Numbered from the stretch's first letter, positions 35,787 to 44,791 are shown. The stretch is DNA of 64,000 nucleotides from Bacillus sp. NTK034 (GCF_017303275.1 NZ_JAFKOJ010000006.1:186001-250000); one strand, 5' to 3'. Notes: generated from the sequence alone by a model not told the origin. Program-made: numbers and translations.

Positions 35787-36040
35787 GCAAGTAAAATTCT
35801 ATAATCTGCAAATAGATGAGGGGTACTTGCAAATAGAACAGTGGAATTCGCAAATATATAGGTGAATGCAAATAGTGCTCCTATACCTGCAAATAGCCCA
35901 GCCAAACTTGCAAATAGATAGGTAAAATGCAAATAGAGTCCACCAACCTGCAAATAGACGAGCAACCTTGCAAATAGAACAACCGAAATGACAAATAGAT
36001 GAGCAAACCTGCAAATAGCCCAGCTCACGTACAAGTAAAT
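35787..36040. repeat. Tandem array of about thirteen 18-21-bp units
   Basis: The core GCAAATAG recurs at 35808, 35829, 35850, 35868, 35889, 35910, 35929, 35950, 35970, 35990 (GACAAATAG) and 36011, with degenerate GCAAGTAAA-like copies at both ends (35787 and about 36031). Most steps are 21 bp, some 18-20. Spacer bases vary. The minus-strand open frames through it give only the meaningless LFA...LFA pattern. It lies between cls and tldD; the rest of the gap to 36173 shows only the tldD RBS. Confidence 0.88.
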
Positions 36041-36173
36041 CCCCTATTTAAGTCTCCAGACCGAGGCATAATCATCCTCCTTATTGGTCAAAAAAGGAAA
36101 AAATCATACTAAAATAAAGATCAGTGCGATATGATTAGAATAGTTTGAAAAGTTGGAAATAGGGAGGGTCTTT

Positions 36174-37565
36174 ATGCTTTCACAATCAGTCATTCATGAT
36201 GTTATTACAGCAGCCCTGGCCACTGGCGGGGATTTTGCTGAAGTGTTTGTTGAAGATCGTTTTACCAATAACCTCGCATTGCAGGCCGGTAAAATTGAGA
36301 GCAGCTTATCGGGCAGGGATTACGGGATAGGCATTCGTGTGTTTAAAGGGCTGCATAGTGTTTATGCTTACACAACGGATGGTTCAAAGGAAGGTTTATT
36401 GAAAGCTGCGGGGAATGCTGCCCAGGCGATTAAAGGAGAAAAAATCATTCAGCCCGCACAGCTGCAAAAGGAAATCATTCCGGCAGCTCATCCTATATCT
36501 CTTAATCCGCGTGAAGTGGAGAAGCTTCTCAAAGTAGATGTGATGAAAAAGGCTTACGAAATTGCGAAAAACTATCATAACAGCATCCAGCAGGTTACGG
36601 TCAGGTATTTGGATGAAGAACAGAATGTGCTGATTGCCAACTCGGATGGTAAATTTGTTGAAGACCGCCGGGTGCGAAGCCGCCTTGCCATTCAGTCGAT
36701 TGCTGCGGAAGGAAATCAAATGCAGACAGGATTCTATGGACCTGGAGCCCATAAAGGCTTTGAATTCATGGAAAATCTGAATCTTGAGCATTATGCCAAT
36801 GAAGCTTCCCGCATCGCGGTTACAATGCTTGGAGCAGAGCCATGCCCGAGCGGAAAATTGCCTGTCATTATCGATAATGAATTCGGCGGCGTTATTTTCC
36901 ATGAAGCATGCGGACATGGCCTGGAGGCGACATCTGTGGCAAAGGAAAACTCCGTTTTTGCAAACCGGATCGGCGAAAAAGTGGCTTCAGATGTCGTTAC
37001 ATACATTGATGACGGCACGCTTGCCAATGAGTGGGGATCGATTACGATAGATGATGAAGGCGAAAAAGCCCGTAAAAATGTGCTGATTGAGAATGGGATT
37101 TTAAAAGGTTACTTGATTGATAAATTCGGTGGCCGCAGAATGGGCATGGAGTCAACAGGATCAGGAAGGCGGCAGTCCTACCGCTTTGCACCGACTTCAA
37201 GGATGACCAATACGTACATTGCAAACGGCAAATCCACTCCGGAAGAAATCATTTCAAATACAGAGTATGGAATTTATACAAAATACATGGGCGGCGGTCA
37301 AGTTAATACCACAACTGGCGATTACAATTTCGCTGTCATGGAGGCGTATCTTGTAAAAGACGGAAAAATCGGCAAGCCGTTAAAAGGTGCTACATTAATA
37401 GGAAATGGCCCGAAAACTCTTCAGTTGGTTGATATGGTGGGGAATAACCTGGACCACGGTGCAGGCATGTGCGGTTCACAAAGCGGAAGCATTCCTGTCA
37501 ATGTTGGCCAGCCGATGATTCGCGTTAGTGAAATGACTGTTGGTGGCACAAGGGGGGGCGAATAA
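36174..37565 (+). CDS. tldD: TldD-type metalloprotease subunit
   Basis: A 463-aa TldD protein. The active-site zinc motif is H243-E244-A-C-G-H248 in FHEACGHGLEAT. TldD with TldE forms a heterodimeric protease that cleaves unfolded peptides and matures some RiPPs. The ATG at 36174 after AGGGAGG is chosen rather than the in-frame TTG at 36153. The stop lies one base before the tldE start. Confidence 0.93.
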   Translation: MLSQSVIHDVITAALATGGDFAEVFVEDRFTNNLALQAGKIESSLSGRDYGIGIRVFKGLHSVYAYTTDGSKEGLLKAAGNAAQAIKGEKIIQPAQLQKEIIPAAHPISLNPREVEKLLKVDVMKKAYEIAKNYHNSIQQVTVRYLDEEQNVLIANSDGKFVEDRRVRSRLAIQSIAAEGNQMQTGFYGPGAHKGFEFMENLNLEHYANEASRIAVTMLGAEPCPSGKLPVIIDNEFGGVIFHEACGHGLEATSVAKENSVFANRIGEKVASDVVTYIDDGTLANEWGSITIDDEGEKARKNVLIENGILKGYLIDKFGGRRMGMESTGSGRRQSYRFAPTSRMTNTYIANGKSTPEEIISNTEYGIYTKYMGGGQVNTTTGDYNFAVMEAYLVKDGKIGKPLKGATLIGNGPKTLQLVDMVGNNLDHGAGMCGSQSGSIPVNVGQPMIRVSEMTVGGTRGGE

Positions 37566-37566
37566 T

Positions 37567-38925
37567 ATGAACCTGCAGGAATTTAAGGAAAAGCTATTTC
37601 AGCTTGGCGGGCAGCATGGTTTTACAGATATGGAGCTTTATTATGAGAGAGAGGAAAAGTTCGCCTGCGAGCTGTACAAAGGAGAAATCGATTCCTACGA
37701 CACTTCCGAAGTGTTCGGAACCTCCTTCCGAGGCCTTTACGAAGGCAGGATGGGCTATGCTTTTACCGAGAAACTGGATGAGGAATCCCTGTCTTTTCTA
37801 GTCGAGAATGCGAAGGAAAACTCTCAATTCATTGAAGATGAAGTACAGGAAGAAATCTTTGCCGGCAGCGAAAAGTATGAGGCAGGAAGCTACTATTCAA
37901 GCAGTCTTGCTGAAGTTACGATCGCTGAAAAAATAAATTTGCTTAAGGAAATAGAAAGGCATATCTATGCATTTGATGAGCGGGTAACCGGGACTGATTA
38001 TTTCATGCTGAGCAGCGGTGAAACAGAAAGGGTTCTCCTCAACAGCAAAGGTCTGAATCTCAGTGAAAAGACCAATCATGCCGGCATTTATATATCAGTT
38101 ATCGTTAAGCAGGGAGATCTAGTGAAGAACGGTGAATACTCCAAGTTTACGAGAGACTTTTCCATCTTGAATCCCGAGGAAATTGCCAGCCATGCCGTAG
38201 AAGAAGCATTATCTCAGCTTAATGCCAGAAGTGCTGAAAGCAAGAAATACCCTGTATTATTGAGAAATGATGCTGCCAGCGCTCTGCTTCAGACATACAT
38301 CCCTATCTTCTCAGCGGAAAATACCCAAAAAGGGCAATCGGCTTTAAAGGGCAAAACAGGTGAAGTCATTGCAGCAGCGTCATTGAATATAGTAGATGAT
38401 CCATTTTTAGAAGCAGGTCTGCTCAGCTCTAATTTCGACAGCGAAGGGGTCGCCACTGCCAGAAAAGATATTGTGAAAGACGGCAGGCTTGTTACCCTGA
38501 TGCATAACCGCAAAACAGCTCAAAAAGATGGAGTGGAATCGACAGGCAATGCCTACAAAGCTTCTTATAAGAGCGCTCTAACGGTAGCTCCAACGAACCT
38601 TCATGTCATTCCATCTGATCAAAGCTATAATGAGCTGGTATCTTCGCTGCCGGAGGGCATAATCATAACCGAATTATCCGGCCTCCATTCCGGTGCCAAT
38701 ACCGTATCAGGTGACTTCTCCATTGCGGCCAACGGCTATTATGTTAAAGACGGAAAAGTGCAAAATGCAGTAAACCAAATGACGATTGCCGGAAACTTCT
38801 ATGAGCTATTGAATAATATTGAAGCCATCGGTTCAGACCTGGAATTTTCGATGGGATTCATGGCCACAGGCTACATTGGTTCGCCATCTCTATTAATCAG
38901 GGAGCTGGCTGTGACTGTGGAGTAA
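37567..38925 (+). CDS. tldE: TldE/PmbA-type subunit
   Basis: A 452-aa non-catalytic partner of TldD (no HExxxH). Typical segments are GTSFRGLYEGRMGYAFTE near the N-terminus and ELSGLHSGANTVSGDFSIAANGYYV near the C-terminus. Start at 37567 follows AAGGGGGGCG, overlapping the tldD coding end. The pair is expected to be co-translated and to form the TldDE heterodimer. Confidence 0.92.
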   Translation: MNLQEFKEKLFQLGGQHGFTDMELYYEREEKFACELYKGEIDSYDTSEVFGTSFRGLYEGRMGYAFTEKLDEESLSFLVENAKENSQFIEDEVQEEIFAGSEKYEAGSYYSSSLAEVTIAEKINLLKEIERHIYAFDERVTGTDYFMLSSGETERVLLNSKGLNLSEKTNHAGIYISVIVKQGDLVKNGEYSKFTRDFSILNPEEIASHAVEEALSQLNARSAESKKYPVLLRNDAASALLQTYIPIFSAENTQKGQSALKGKTGEVIAAASLNIVDDPFLEAGLLSSNFDSEGVATARKDIVKDGRLVTLMHNRKTAQKDGVESTGNAYKASYKSALTVAPTNLHVIPSDQSYNELVSSLPEGIIITELSGLHSGANTVSGDFSIAANGYYVKDGKVQNAVNQMTIAGNFYELLNNIEAIGSDLEFSMGFMATGYIGSPSLLIRELAVTVE

Positions 38926-38930
38926 GTCAA

Positions 38931-38960
38931 GAGCGCATCACCAAGTGGTGCGCTTTTTTG
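38931..38960 (+). terminator. Terminator of tldDE
   Basis: GCGC plus CACC pair with GGTG plus CGC with a two-base bulge; TTTTTT follows. Confidence 0.75.
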
Positions 38961-38993
38961 AAAAAATTTCGTTTTATTATAGGGGGACAAATA

Positions 38994-39476
38994 ATGGGAA
39001 AGATTATTGAAGCCAAAATTGGCGACGCAGCGAAAATATTATCCATACAAAAGCTGGCATATAGAAGTGAAGCAGAACTTTATGGGGATTTTAATATAGA
39101 GCCATTAAAGCAAACCGTAAGTGATGTTGAAAAGGCTTTTGAAGATTATCTAATTTTAAAATACATAGAAGATGGAGAGCTAGTTGGCTCTGTTAGAGCA
39201 TATCAAAAAGATAGAACATGCTATATAGGAAAATTAATGGTGCATCCAGACTTTCAGAATAAAGGAATTGGAAAAGCACTAATGAATGAAATCGAACGTC
39301 AGTTTAATGTGGAACGATTTGAACTATTTACCGGCAGTGAAAGCGAAAAAAATATTTGTTTCTATGAAAAGCTCGGTTACGCGGGATATAAGAAAGAAAA
39401 GCTGGATAGAGAAGAAACCATATTTATTTTTATGGAGAAGTTAGCGAAAGCAGGAACAACTGCTTTTAAAGGTTAA
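38994..39476 (+). CDS. GNAT-family N-acetyltransferase
   Basis: A 160-aa acetyltransferase. Acetyl-CoA motif VHPDFQNKGIGKALMNEIE; motif B NICFYEKLGYAGYKKE. Start at 38994 from AGGGGGAC. Lower GC and more A-rich codons than its neighbours hint at a different origin. Sixteen bases separate it from a second acetyltransferase gene. Confidence 0.85.
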   Translation: MGKIIEAKIGDAAKILSIQKLAYRSEAELYGDFNIEPLKQTVSDVEKAFEDYLILKYIEDGELVGSVRAYQKDRTCYIGKLMVHPDFQNKGIGKALMNEIERQFNVERFELFTGSESEKNICFYEKLGYAGYKKEKLDREETIFIFMEKLAKAGTTAFKG

Positions 39477-39492
39477 AAAGGAGGTCCGAGAA

Positions 39493-40029
39493 ATGAAAAC
39501 TCTTGAAGCAAACCGCCTAATTCTTCGCAGCCTTATCCTGGACGATGCACCTAAGGTTGAAGAATATGCAAGCGATTATGATGTAGCCAAAACAACACTA
39601 AATATTCCCCATCCTTATCCTGAAGGTGGAGCAAAGGAGTTTATTTCGAGCATCCTCGAAGCAGAGAGAAACGGTAAAATTGCGATTTTCGCCATTACAA
39701 AAAAAGAGGATAATAGCTTAATAGGCCTCATCAATATTACAGGCACTAATGCAAACAGAAGAGCAGAAATCGGCTATTGGATCGGCAAGCCTTTCTGGGG
39801 AAAAGGATATGGTACAGAGGCAGCCAGGACAGTTATTAAATATGGTTTCGAAGAGCTGAATCATAACCGCATTTATGCCCTTGCTTTTACGGACAATCCC
39901 GGATCATGGAGGATTATGGAGAAAGCAGGAATGAAGCATGAAGGAATTTTACGCCAGCATGCGATGAAAGATGGCAGGCCGGTAGACCTGACTTATTATG
40001 CAATTTTACGGGATGAATACTTAGGGTAA
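39493..40029 (+). CDS. RimJ/RimL-type N-acetyltransferase
   Basis: A 178-aa GNAT protein of the RimJ/RimL type: begins LEANRLILRSLILDDA, has IGYWIGKPFWGKGYGTEAARTV and ends NPGSWRIMEKAGMKHEGILR. Such enzymes acetylate N-terminal amines of ribosomal proteins or small amines. RBS AAAAAGGAGG. Likely co-transcribed with the preceding GNAT gene. Confidence 0.88.
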   Translation: MKTLEANRLILRSLILDDAPKVEEYASDYDVAKTTLNIPHPYPEGGAKEFISSILEAERNGKIAIFAITKKEDNSLIGLINITGTNANRRAEIGYWIGKPFWGKGYGTEAARTVIKYGFEELNHNRIYALAFTDNPGSWRIMEKAGMKHEGILRQHAMKDGRPVDLTYYAILRDEYLG

Positions 40030-40099
40030 GGTGCCTGCATTTGAATCCTGATCTGCAATATGTTTCAATGGAAGCAAATCTTTAAATATGGAGGTTCAT

Positions 40100-40381
40100 G
40101 TGCGGATCCTTGCTTCCCATCCTTTTATAACAGTCACCCGGAAAATCGACTGGAATCAGCAGCAATACATTGAAAAGGAACTCTATCTTCATTTATTTGA
40201 AGATCACATCCTTTCGCCAACGGATAAATTTCTGATTGATGAAGTTTGGGATATGTCATACAGATCTTCCAATTGCGAAATTGGTTTCCTTTATCTTCAT
40301 ACCAATCGGGGACTATTCTCTTTTCAAGTAAAGTCAGCGCCAAACCAGTTTATAAATCTTTATAGAGATTTAAAAAAGTAA
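40100..40381 (+). CDS. Hypothetical protein, about 93 aa
   Basis: Starts GTG at 40100 (RBS TGGAGG five bases upstream) or ATG at 40088 (97 aa). It is mixed alpha/beta with no membrane segment; aromatic-rich (WNQQQYIEKELYLHLF, SNCEIGFLYLHTNRGLFSFQV). Family not recognised. A perfect terminator follows. Confidence 0.65.
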   Translation: MRILASHPFITVTRKIDWNQQQYIEKELYLHLFEDHILSPTDKFLIDEVWDMSYRSSNCEIGFLYLHTNRGLFSFQVKSAPNQFINLYRDLKK

Positions 40382-40424
40382 CAAAGCCGGAATTGCCATA
40401 CACAACAATTCCGGCTTTGTTATT
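40381..40424. terminator. Bidirectional terminator
   Basis: ACAAAGCCGGAATTG and its exact inverse complement, 10-base loop, between convergent genes. Confidence 0.92.
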
Positions 40425-40764
40425 AGGCCTGTTCTGTCAGGCGTACAAGCATATGGGCCAGCTTATGCTTTTCTTCTTCATTGCCAGCTTTCCATAATTC
40501 TTTCAGAAGCTGTTCTTCACGGTTTTTTGGTTCCACATTTTCAGCCAGGTAGCCTGCCACTTTTTCCGCTGTTACCGCAAGCTGTTCCTCATTTAAGCCC
40601 AGCTTTTTTCCAAGCTCGATTCTTTCAGCCAGATAGCTTTTAAACTCCTCGAAGCTGCTTAAAATATCTTCCGCTCTTTCATTCGACATCTTGGCCATTG
40701 CGCTCTTGATATTTTTTGCATCCAATTCACCATCTTGTTTGATTACATGATCCTGTTCATTCAT
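40423..40764 (-). CDS. DUF3243-family protein
   Basis: A 113-aa helical, highly charged protein with ILSSFEEFKSYLAERIELGKKLGLNEEQL, typical of DUF3243 (YmfJ-like). Start at 40764 (MNEQDH) after GGGAGG. Function unknown. Last gene, on the minus strand, after the tat genes, but separated by 66 bases. Confidence 0.8.
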   Translation of the reverse strand: MNEQDHVIKQDGELDAKNIKSAMAKMSNERAEDILSSFEEFKSYLAERIELGKKLGLNEEQLAVTAEKVAGYLAENVEPKNREEQLLKELWKAGNEEEKHKLAHMLVRLTEQA

Positions 40765-40830
40765 TTTTATAGACCTCCCAAAGGAACGTTTTCTTATTAA
40801 ATATCCCTTTGGGGGCAAACCTAAACTTGT

Positions 40831-41559
40831 TTAAATCTCGCTGGATGGAGATTCCTGAACTGCTTTCAATTTCTTGAATTTTACTTTTGACAAAATAACG
40901 CCAATTTCATATAGCCCGATAAGGGGCACAAGGACAAGAATCTGTGAGAATAAATCAGGCGGTGTAATAAGAGCTGATACGACAGCCATGATCAAATAAG
41001 CGTATTTTCGCATCGAGCTGAGCATGGCTGGGGTGACAATGCCGATCGTTGTCAGAAACAATAACAGCAAAGGCACTTCAAACAGAAAACCAAAAGGAAT
41101 GGTCGACATCAGCAGAAAAGAAAAATACTCCCTGGCAGTGATCATCATCGCAAAATGTGATTCACCCAATAGCATTAGAAACTGATAAATAGCAGGGAAT
41201 ATAATAAAAAAGCCGAAGCAAAGACCGCCGATAAAGCTGAAGAGAATGGCCGGAAAAAACATTAAGGATACTCTGCTTTCTTTTTCCGTTAATGCCGGCT
41301 TTACAAATAGCCAAATCTGATAGGAGATAAAAGGAAGCGCAAGTCCAAGGCTTATGCTTCCTGCAATTCCCGTATACAGCTTAATGACATCCAGCGGTCC
41401 AAGCATGACAAGCTCATGATCATTCGCGAGCATGGGTATCAGTCTGTTGATAAAAATCAGACATAGGGCAAAGCTGGCTATAAAGAAAAACAGTGATCGA
41501 ATCAGCACTTTTCTAAGATCCGTTAAATGCTCTACAAGGGTTTGTTCTTCCGTTTTCAA
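40831..41559 (-). CDS. tatC: Sec-independent protein translocase TatC
   Basis: A 242-aa six-helix TatC. N-terminal LVEHLTDLRKVLIRS is the conserved cytoplasmic motif for binding the twin-arginine signal; FEVPLLLLFL is the typical helix with conserved F-E. It starts with TTG, preceded by GGAGGG. It lies 14 bases after tatA in an operon that also encodes a Tat-signal protein and its partner dehydrogenase. Confidence 0.95.
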   Translation of the reverse strand: MKTEEQTLVEHLTDLRKVLIRSLFFFIASFALCLIFINRLIPMLANDHELVMLGPLDVIKLYTGIAGSISLGLALPFISYQIWLFVKPALTEKESRVSLMFFPAILFSFIGGLCFGFFIIFPAIYQFLMLLGESHFAMMITAREYFSFLLMSTIPFGFLFEVPLLLLFLTTIGIVTPAMLSSMRKYAYLIMAVVSALITPPDLFSQILVLVPLIGLYEIGVILSKVKFKKLKAVQESPSSEI

Positions 41560-41573
41560 TCTAAACCCTCCTA

Positions 41574-41792
41574 TTAAAGCGGTTTATCCTTCCGATCAGC
41601 CGTTTCAATAGAGCGAGTTTTTGAATCGGGTTCATCGTCGTCGCTCATAATGTCTCTGGCTGATTTCTTGAATTCTGATAAGGTCCTTCCAAAGGCAGAC
41701 CCGATCTCAGGAAGCTTTTTTGGACCAAAGATAATTAAGGTAATAACAAGGATAATAATCAATCCGGGAATTCCTATATTTGAAAGCCCCAT
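41574..41792 (-). CDS. tatA: Twin-arginine translocase subunit TatA
   Basis: A 72-aa TatA: an N-terminal membrane helix (residues 7-20), the hinge [10 protein letters not shown], an amphipathic helix ([17 protein letters not shown]) and a charged tail. Start at 41792 preferred (AAAAGGAG upstream). With TatC it forms a minimal TatAC translocase, the usual Gram-positive arrangement. Confidence 0.95.
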   Translation of the reverse strand: MGLSNIGIPGLIIILVITLIIFGPKKLPEIGSAFGRTLSEFKKSARDIMSDDDEPDSKTRSIETADRKDKPL

Positions 41793-41830
41793 GATGTTCA
41801 CTCCTTTTTGTCAGATTTAAAAGGTATCCT

Positions 41831-43540
41831 TTATGCCAGAAGGCCGCCTTCTTTGCTGTATTTGATGATTCCTTCGGCAGCACGGTAGGCGAGTGCCCCA
41901 ACTGTTCCTGTCGGATTATACCCTCCGTTGTGAGGGAAAGCGGATGCGCCAATGACAAATACATTTTCTGCATCCCACATCTGCAGATAGTTATTTACAG
42001 CTGAAGATTCGGGCTCAGCCCCCATGATCACGCCGCCGGTATTGTGTGTTGTCTGATAAGGGACGATGTCATAGTGCTCCAGCTGCTGCCTGTCGTTAAT
42101 TTTTGCCGGTCCCATTTCCTTCATGATGTTGTCTGTGATTTTTCCAATATAGTTATAAAGATTCTTATCCTGTTCCGTGAAATCATATGTCAGGCGAAGC
42201 AGAGGGAGCCCGTAAGCATCTTTATATGAAGGGTCCAGGTCCATATAGTTGTGCTGCACAGGCATGGAAGCCCCCTGTGTTCCAATGCTCAAGGCTCTGG
42301 TGAAATATTTAATGGAGTTCTCTTTGAACTTGCTGCCCCATTTCGGTGTATCAGTCGGAACCATATTATATTGGATTGGTCGGTATCCTGATTGGTTGAT
42401 CGAAATGGAACCGCCATGGATGAAGTTAAGATCGGAGTGATCAAAATTGTCTCCATTGTAATCATCCACAGTTGCACCAAGAGCACCTGCACCCATAAAT
42501 GTATTAAATTGCTCTTCATCAAAAAATCCCGCTGATCCAGGAAGGATTTGGTAGCAATAATTCTTTCCAATAACTCCTTTGCCTGTGTCAGGATTATAAG
42601 GGCGTCCAAGTTTGGATGTCAGCAGCAGGCGGGTGTTATTCATGACATAGCTTGTCAGAATAACCATTTCTGCCGGCTGGATGAATTCTTCCTTTGTTTG
42701 CACATCCACATAGCGCACACCGGTTGCTTTTTTGCCGTCATGAATAATTTCTGTTACATTTGCAAAGTTGCGGATATCTACATTTCCAGTTTCTTTCGCA
42801 AATGGAATGACGGCCACGGTCGGATCTGCCTTGGCTCCATATTCACAGCCAAAACGTTCACAGAACGCACAGTACTGACAAGGAGCCAGCTTGGCGCCAT
42901 ATTGGTTTTCATAAGCCTGGCTCATATTGCCCGATGGCATATGGTAAGGTTTCATCCCCAATGACTTCGCTGCTTCTTTAAATCTAGCCGTAATGGGCGT
43001 CTCCTTCATTGGGGGATTCGGGAACGGATTTGCTCTCTTCGGTCCTAACTCGCCTTCTTCTCCGCTAATCCCTGCTGCTTTTTCAAATTCGTAGAAATAG
43101 GGCTCCAATTCATCGTATGTAATGCCCCAGTCCTGAACTTGAAGACCTTTAATTTTTGCTTCGCCATATTTTTTTACCGTCTGTGATTTAATTTCAAAGT
43201 CATAGGGCAAAAAGCGGAAGGTATGCCCATTCCAGTGAACACCGGATCCTCCTAAGCCCTCGCCAAGCAAAAAGGAGCCAAGCTGACGCATAGGAAGAGA
43301 TCGTTCCTTCCCATGGTTGCGGAACGTGATCGTTTCTTTTGAAAGATCCTGCATTAATTCATAGCGGATTCCATATCGGAGTTCATCATGGACAACATAG
43401 TAGTCCTTAACTCCGCGCTCTTTTCCCCGCTCCAGACCAACTACTTTTAACCCCTGTTTTCCAAGTTCAGCCGCAATGATGCCGCCTGCCCATCCGACTC
43501 CTACAACGACTGCATCTGTTTTTGGCAATGTTTTAGCCAT
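41831..43540 (-). CDS. GMC oxidoreductase, GA2DH/FAD-dehydrogenase large subunit
   Basis: A 569-aa flavoprotein. The FAD Rossmann motif is VVGVGWAGGIIAAELG (residues 12-27); GEGLGGSGVHWNG is the second FAD contact; the C-terminal HNTGG and FPHNGGYNPTGTVGALAYRAA regions hold the catalytic His/Asn. A cysteine cluster C221-x2-C224-x2-C227-x4-C232 sits where FAD-glucose dehydrogenases bind a 3Fe-4S cluster. It has no signal peptide; the preceding gene encodes a Tat-signal subunit, so folded co-export is likely. The substrate (gluconate or another polyol or sugar acid) is not fixed by sequence. Confidence 0.88.
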   Translation of the reverse strand: MAKTLPKTDAVVVGVGWAGGIIAAELGKQGLKVVGLERGKERGVKDYYVVHDELRYGIRYELMQDLSKETITFRNHGKERSLPMRQLGSFLLGEGLGGSGVHWNGHTFRFLPYDFEIKSQTVKKYGEAKIKGLQVQDWGITYDELEPYFYEFEKAAGISGEEGELGPKRANPFPNPPMKETPITARFKEAAKSLGMKPYHMPSGNMSQAYENQYGAKLAPCQYCAFCERFGCEYGAKADPTVAVIPFAKETGNVDIRNFANVTEIIHDGKKATGVRYVDVQTKEEFIQPAEMVILTSYVMNNTRLLLTSKLGRPYNPDTGKGVIGKNYCYQILPGSAGFFDEEQFNTFMGAGALGATVDDYNGDNFDHSDLNFIHGGSISINQSGYRPIQYNMVPTDTPKWGSKFKENSIKYFTRALSIGTQGASMPVQHNYMDLDPSYKDAYGLPLLRLTYDFTEQDKNLYNYIGKITDNIMKEMGPAKINDRQQLEHYDIVPYQTTHNTGGVIMGAEPESSAVNNYLQMWDAENVFVIGASAFPHNGGYNPTGTVGALAYRAAEGIIKYSKEGGLLA

Positions 43541-43566
43541 GTTTACCACTTCCTTAAGAGATAGTA

Positions 43567-44331
43567 CTATTTGGTATATGAATGGAGACTGTTCGGTTTA
43601 ATTTCAACAAATTTTTCAGACTCTATTTGATTGATATAGCTCATTTGATGGCCAGGAAAGTCTTTCATTTTCCAGCCTTCCATATTCTTGTTTCCAGCAT
43701 AGGCAGGATCTGCATAGACGCCTTCAATAGTTGCTGCCCTGAGAATATTAAAAAATGTCCTTGAGGTAACACCCCGAAGCTCTACTTTATCTTCCTCAAA
43801 GGCCGTAAGGATTTCATCCTGCTGTTCACCCTCAAGTTCAGCGAAAGGCTTTTTGAACTTATCATTGCTGTAGGTCTGCAGGGCGACAAGGCCGACATCA
43901 AAGACTTCATGCCGTTTTAAAGGGGATTGGTAACCCTGAAAGTTTGAGCCTGGGAAGAATGGGCCCTGCATATATTCCCTTGTATTGTTTCCCCATGAGC
44001 CCGCAAGCTGATGGTCGATAAAAAAAGGAACATCCAAATCATTAGCACCAGGGCCATTTTCATCCTTTGGATAAATTCTTTCAACTGCAGCCTGCAGAAT
44101 TCCGAATATTTCAGGGTTTGTGAAATATAAAGGTGACTGCTGGTAGGCAACCTGATTATGCCCGTTTGTATGGGCATTCTCTTCTGTTGCTGTACCGTCT
44201 TTATTCATGTTGGCACCAATTAAGCCGCCAAGAATGCCGCCTCCTACCAAACCGCCGGCAACTAACCCGGAATTGCGGATGAATCTCCTACGGGACATGG
44301 TTGATTCTTGTTTTTGTTCATGTTCAGACAT
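43567..44331 (-). CDS. Gluconate 2-dehydrogenase subunit 3-family protein with Tat signal
   Basis: A 254-aa small subunit. The N-terminus has the twin-arginine signal SRRRFIRNSG (residues 13-22) and a glycine-rich hydrophobic stretch (GLVAGGLVGGGILGGLIG). The mature part has the subunit-3 fold (ERIYPKDENGPGANDLDVPFFIDHQLAGSWG). It is the first gene of the unit and escorts the signal-less large subunit across the membrane. RBS AAAGGAGG. Confidence 0.9.
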   Translation of the reverse strand: MSEHEQKQESTMSRRRFIRNSGLVAGGLVGGGILGGLIGANMNKDGTATEENAHTNGHNQVAYQQSPLYFTNPEIFGILQAAVERIYPKDENGPGANDLDVPFFIDHQLAGSWGNNTREYMQGPFFPGSNFQGYQSPLKRHEVFDVGLVALQTYSNDKFKKPFAELEGEQQDEILTAFEEDKVELRGVTSRTFFNILRAATIEGVYADPAYAGNKNMEGWKMKDFPGHQMSYINQIESEKFVEIKPNSLHSYTK

Positions 44332-44451
44332 TTACCTAGAAACCTCCTTTTATTTGCCATTATGGTGAAAAACATACATGTCTAAACAATGATCAGGAAT
44401 TTTTTTGGGAGATAGGGAGAAAAGAAGAGGGGAGAGAAGGGGATATATGAG

Positions 44452-44492
44452 GCATTAAAAAAGATGCAAACCGATTGGTCTGCACCTTTTTT
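44452..44492 (-). terminator. Hairpin terminator, minus-strand unit
   Basis: On the minus strand AAAAAAGGTGCAGACC and TTTGCATCTTTTTT pair imperfectly with flanking T run. It suggests a minus-strand transcript upstream of the dehydrogenase gene. Confidence 0.55.
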
Positions 44493-44546
44493 AAGTCCGA
44501 TGACGGACAACCTGAGGATTATGATTTGCATAGGGCCGAACCGATT

Positions 44547-44654
44547 TTAAATATATCGGTTATAGACGAGAGTGCCTTTCGAACGCTCTGCAAACCCTCC
44601 CTGGTTTCTTGCAATGCCAATGACGAACCTTGAAGTCGCTGTTACGCTATTCAT
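44547..44654 (-). CDS. Possible 35-aa small protein
   Basis: A minus-strand ORF, MNSVTATSRFVIGIARNQGG at the start and ending LVYNRYI, sits between two regulatory-looking stretches and just before a terminator hairpin. Its SD (AAGGGA, 11 bases away) is weak and I know no homologue. It may be real, or the terminator may belong to a non-coding RNA. The gap from 44332 to 44791 otherwise holds nothing I can name. Confidence 0.3.
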   Translation of the reverse strand: MNSVTATSRFVIGIARNQGGFAERSKGTLVYNRYI

Positions 44655-44791
44655 CGTCAACCAGTCCCTTCTGTTTTGTTATTGGCCTTGCATTATTTGT
44701 TTACCCCGTGTACTTGTCTTAAAACCTTTTTATTTAAAAAATTGGAGTTTCTTTCTTTTATAGATAAAATGAAAGAAAGGAAGTGAACGCA

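Noticed and set aside
35732-36034. A 100-aa minus-strand ORF (LFA...LFA repeats)
   Set aside because: It is only the 21-bp tandem array read in one frame; units with 18-20 bp break the pattern and there is no RBS.
44572-44763. A 63-aa plus-strand ORF in the gap before the 5-FCL-like gene
   Set aside because: No RBS and a composition typical of non-coding AT-rich sequence.
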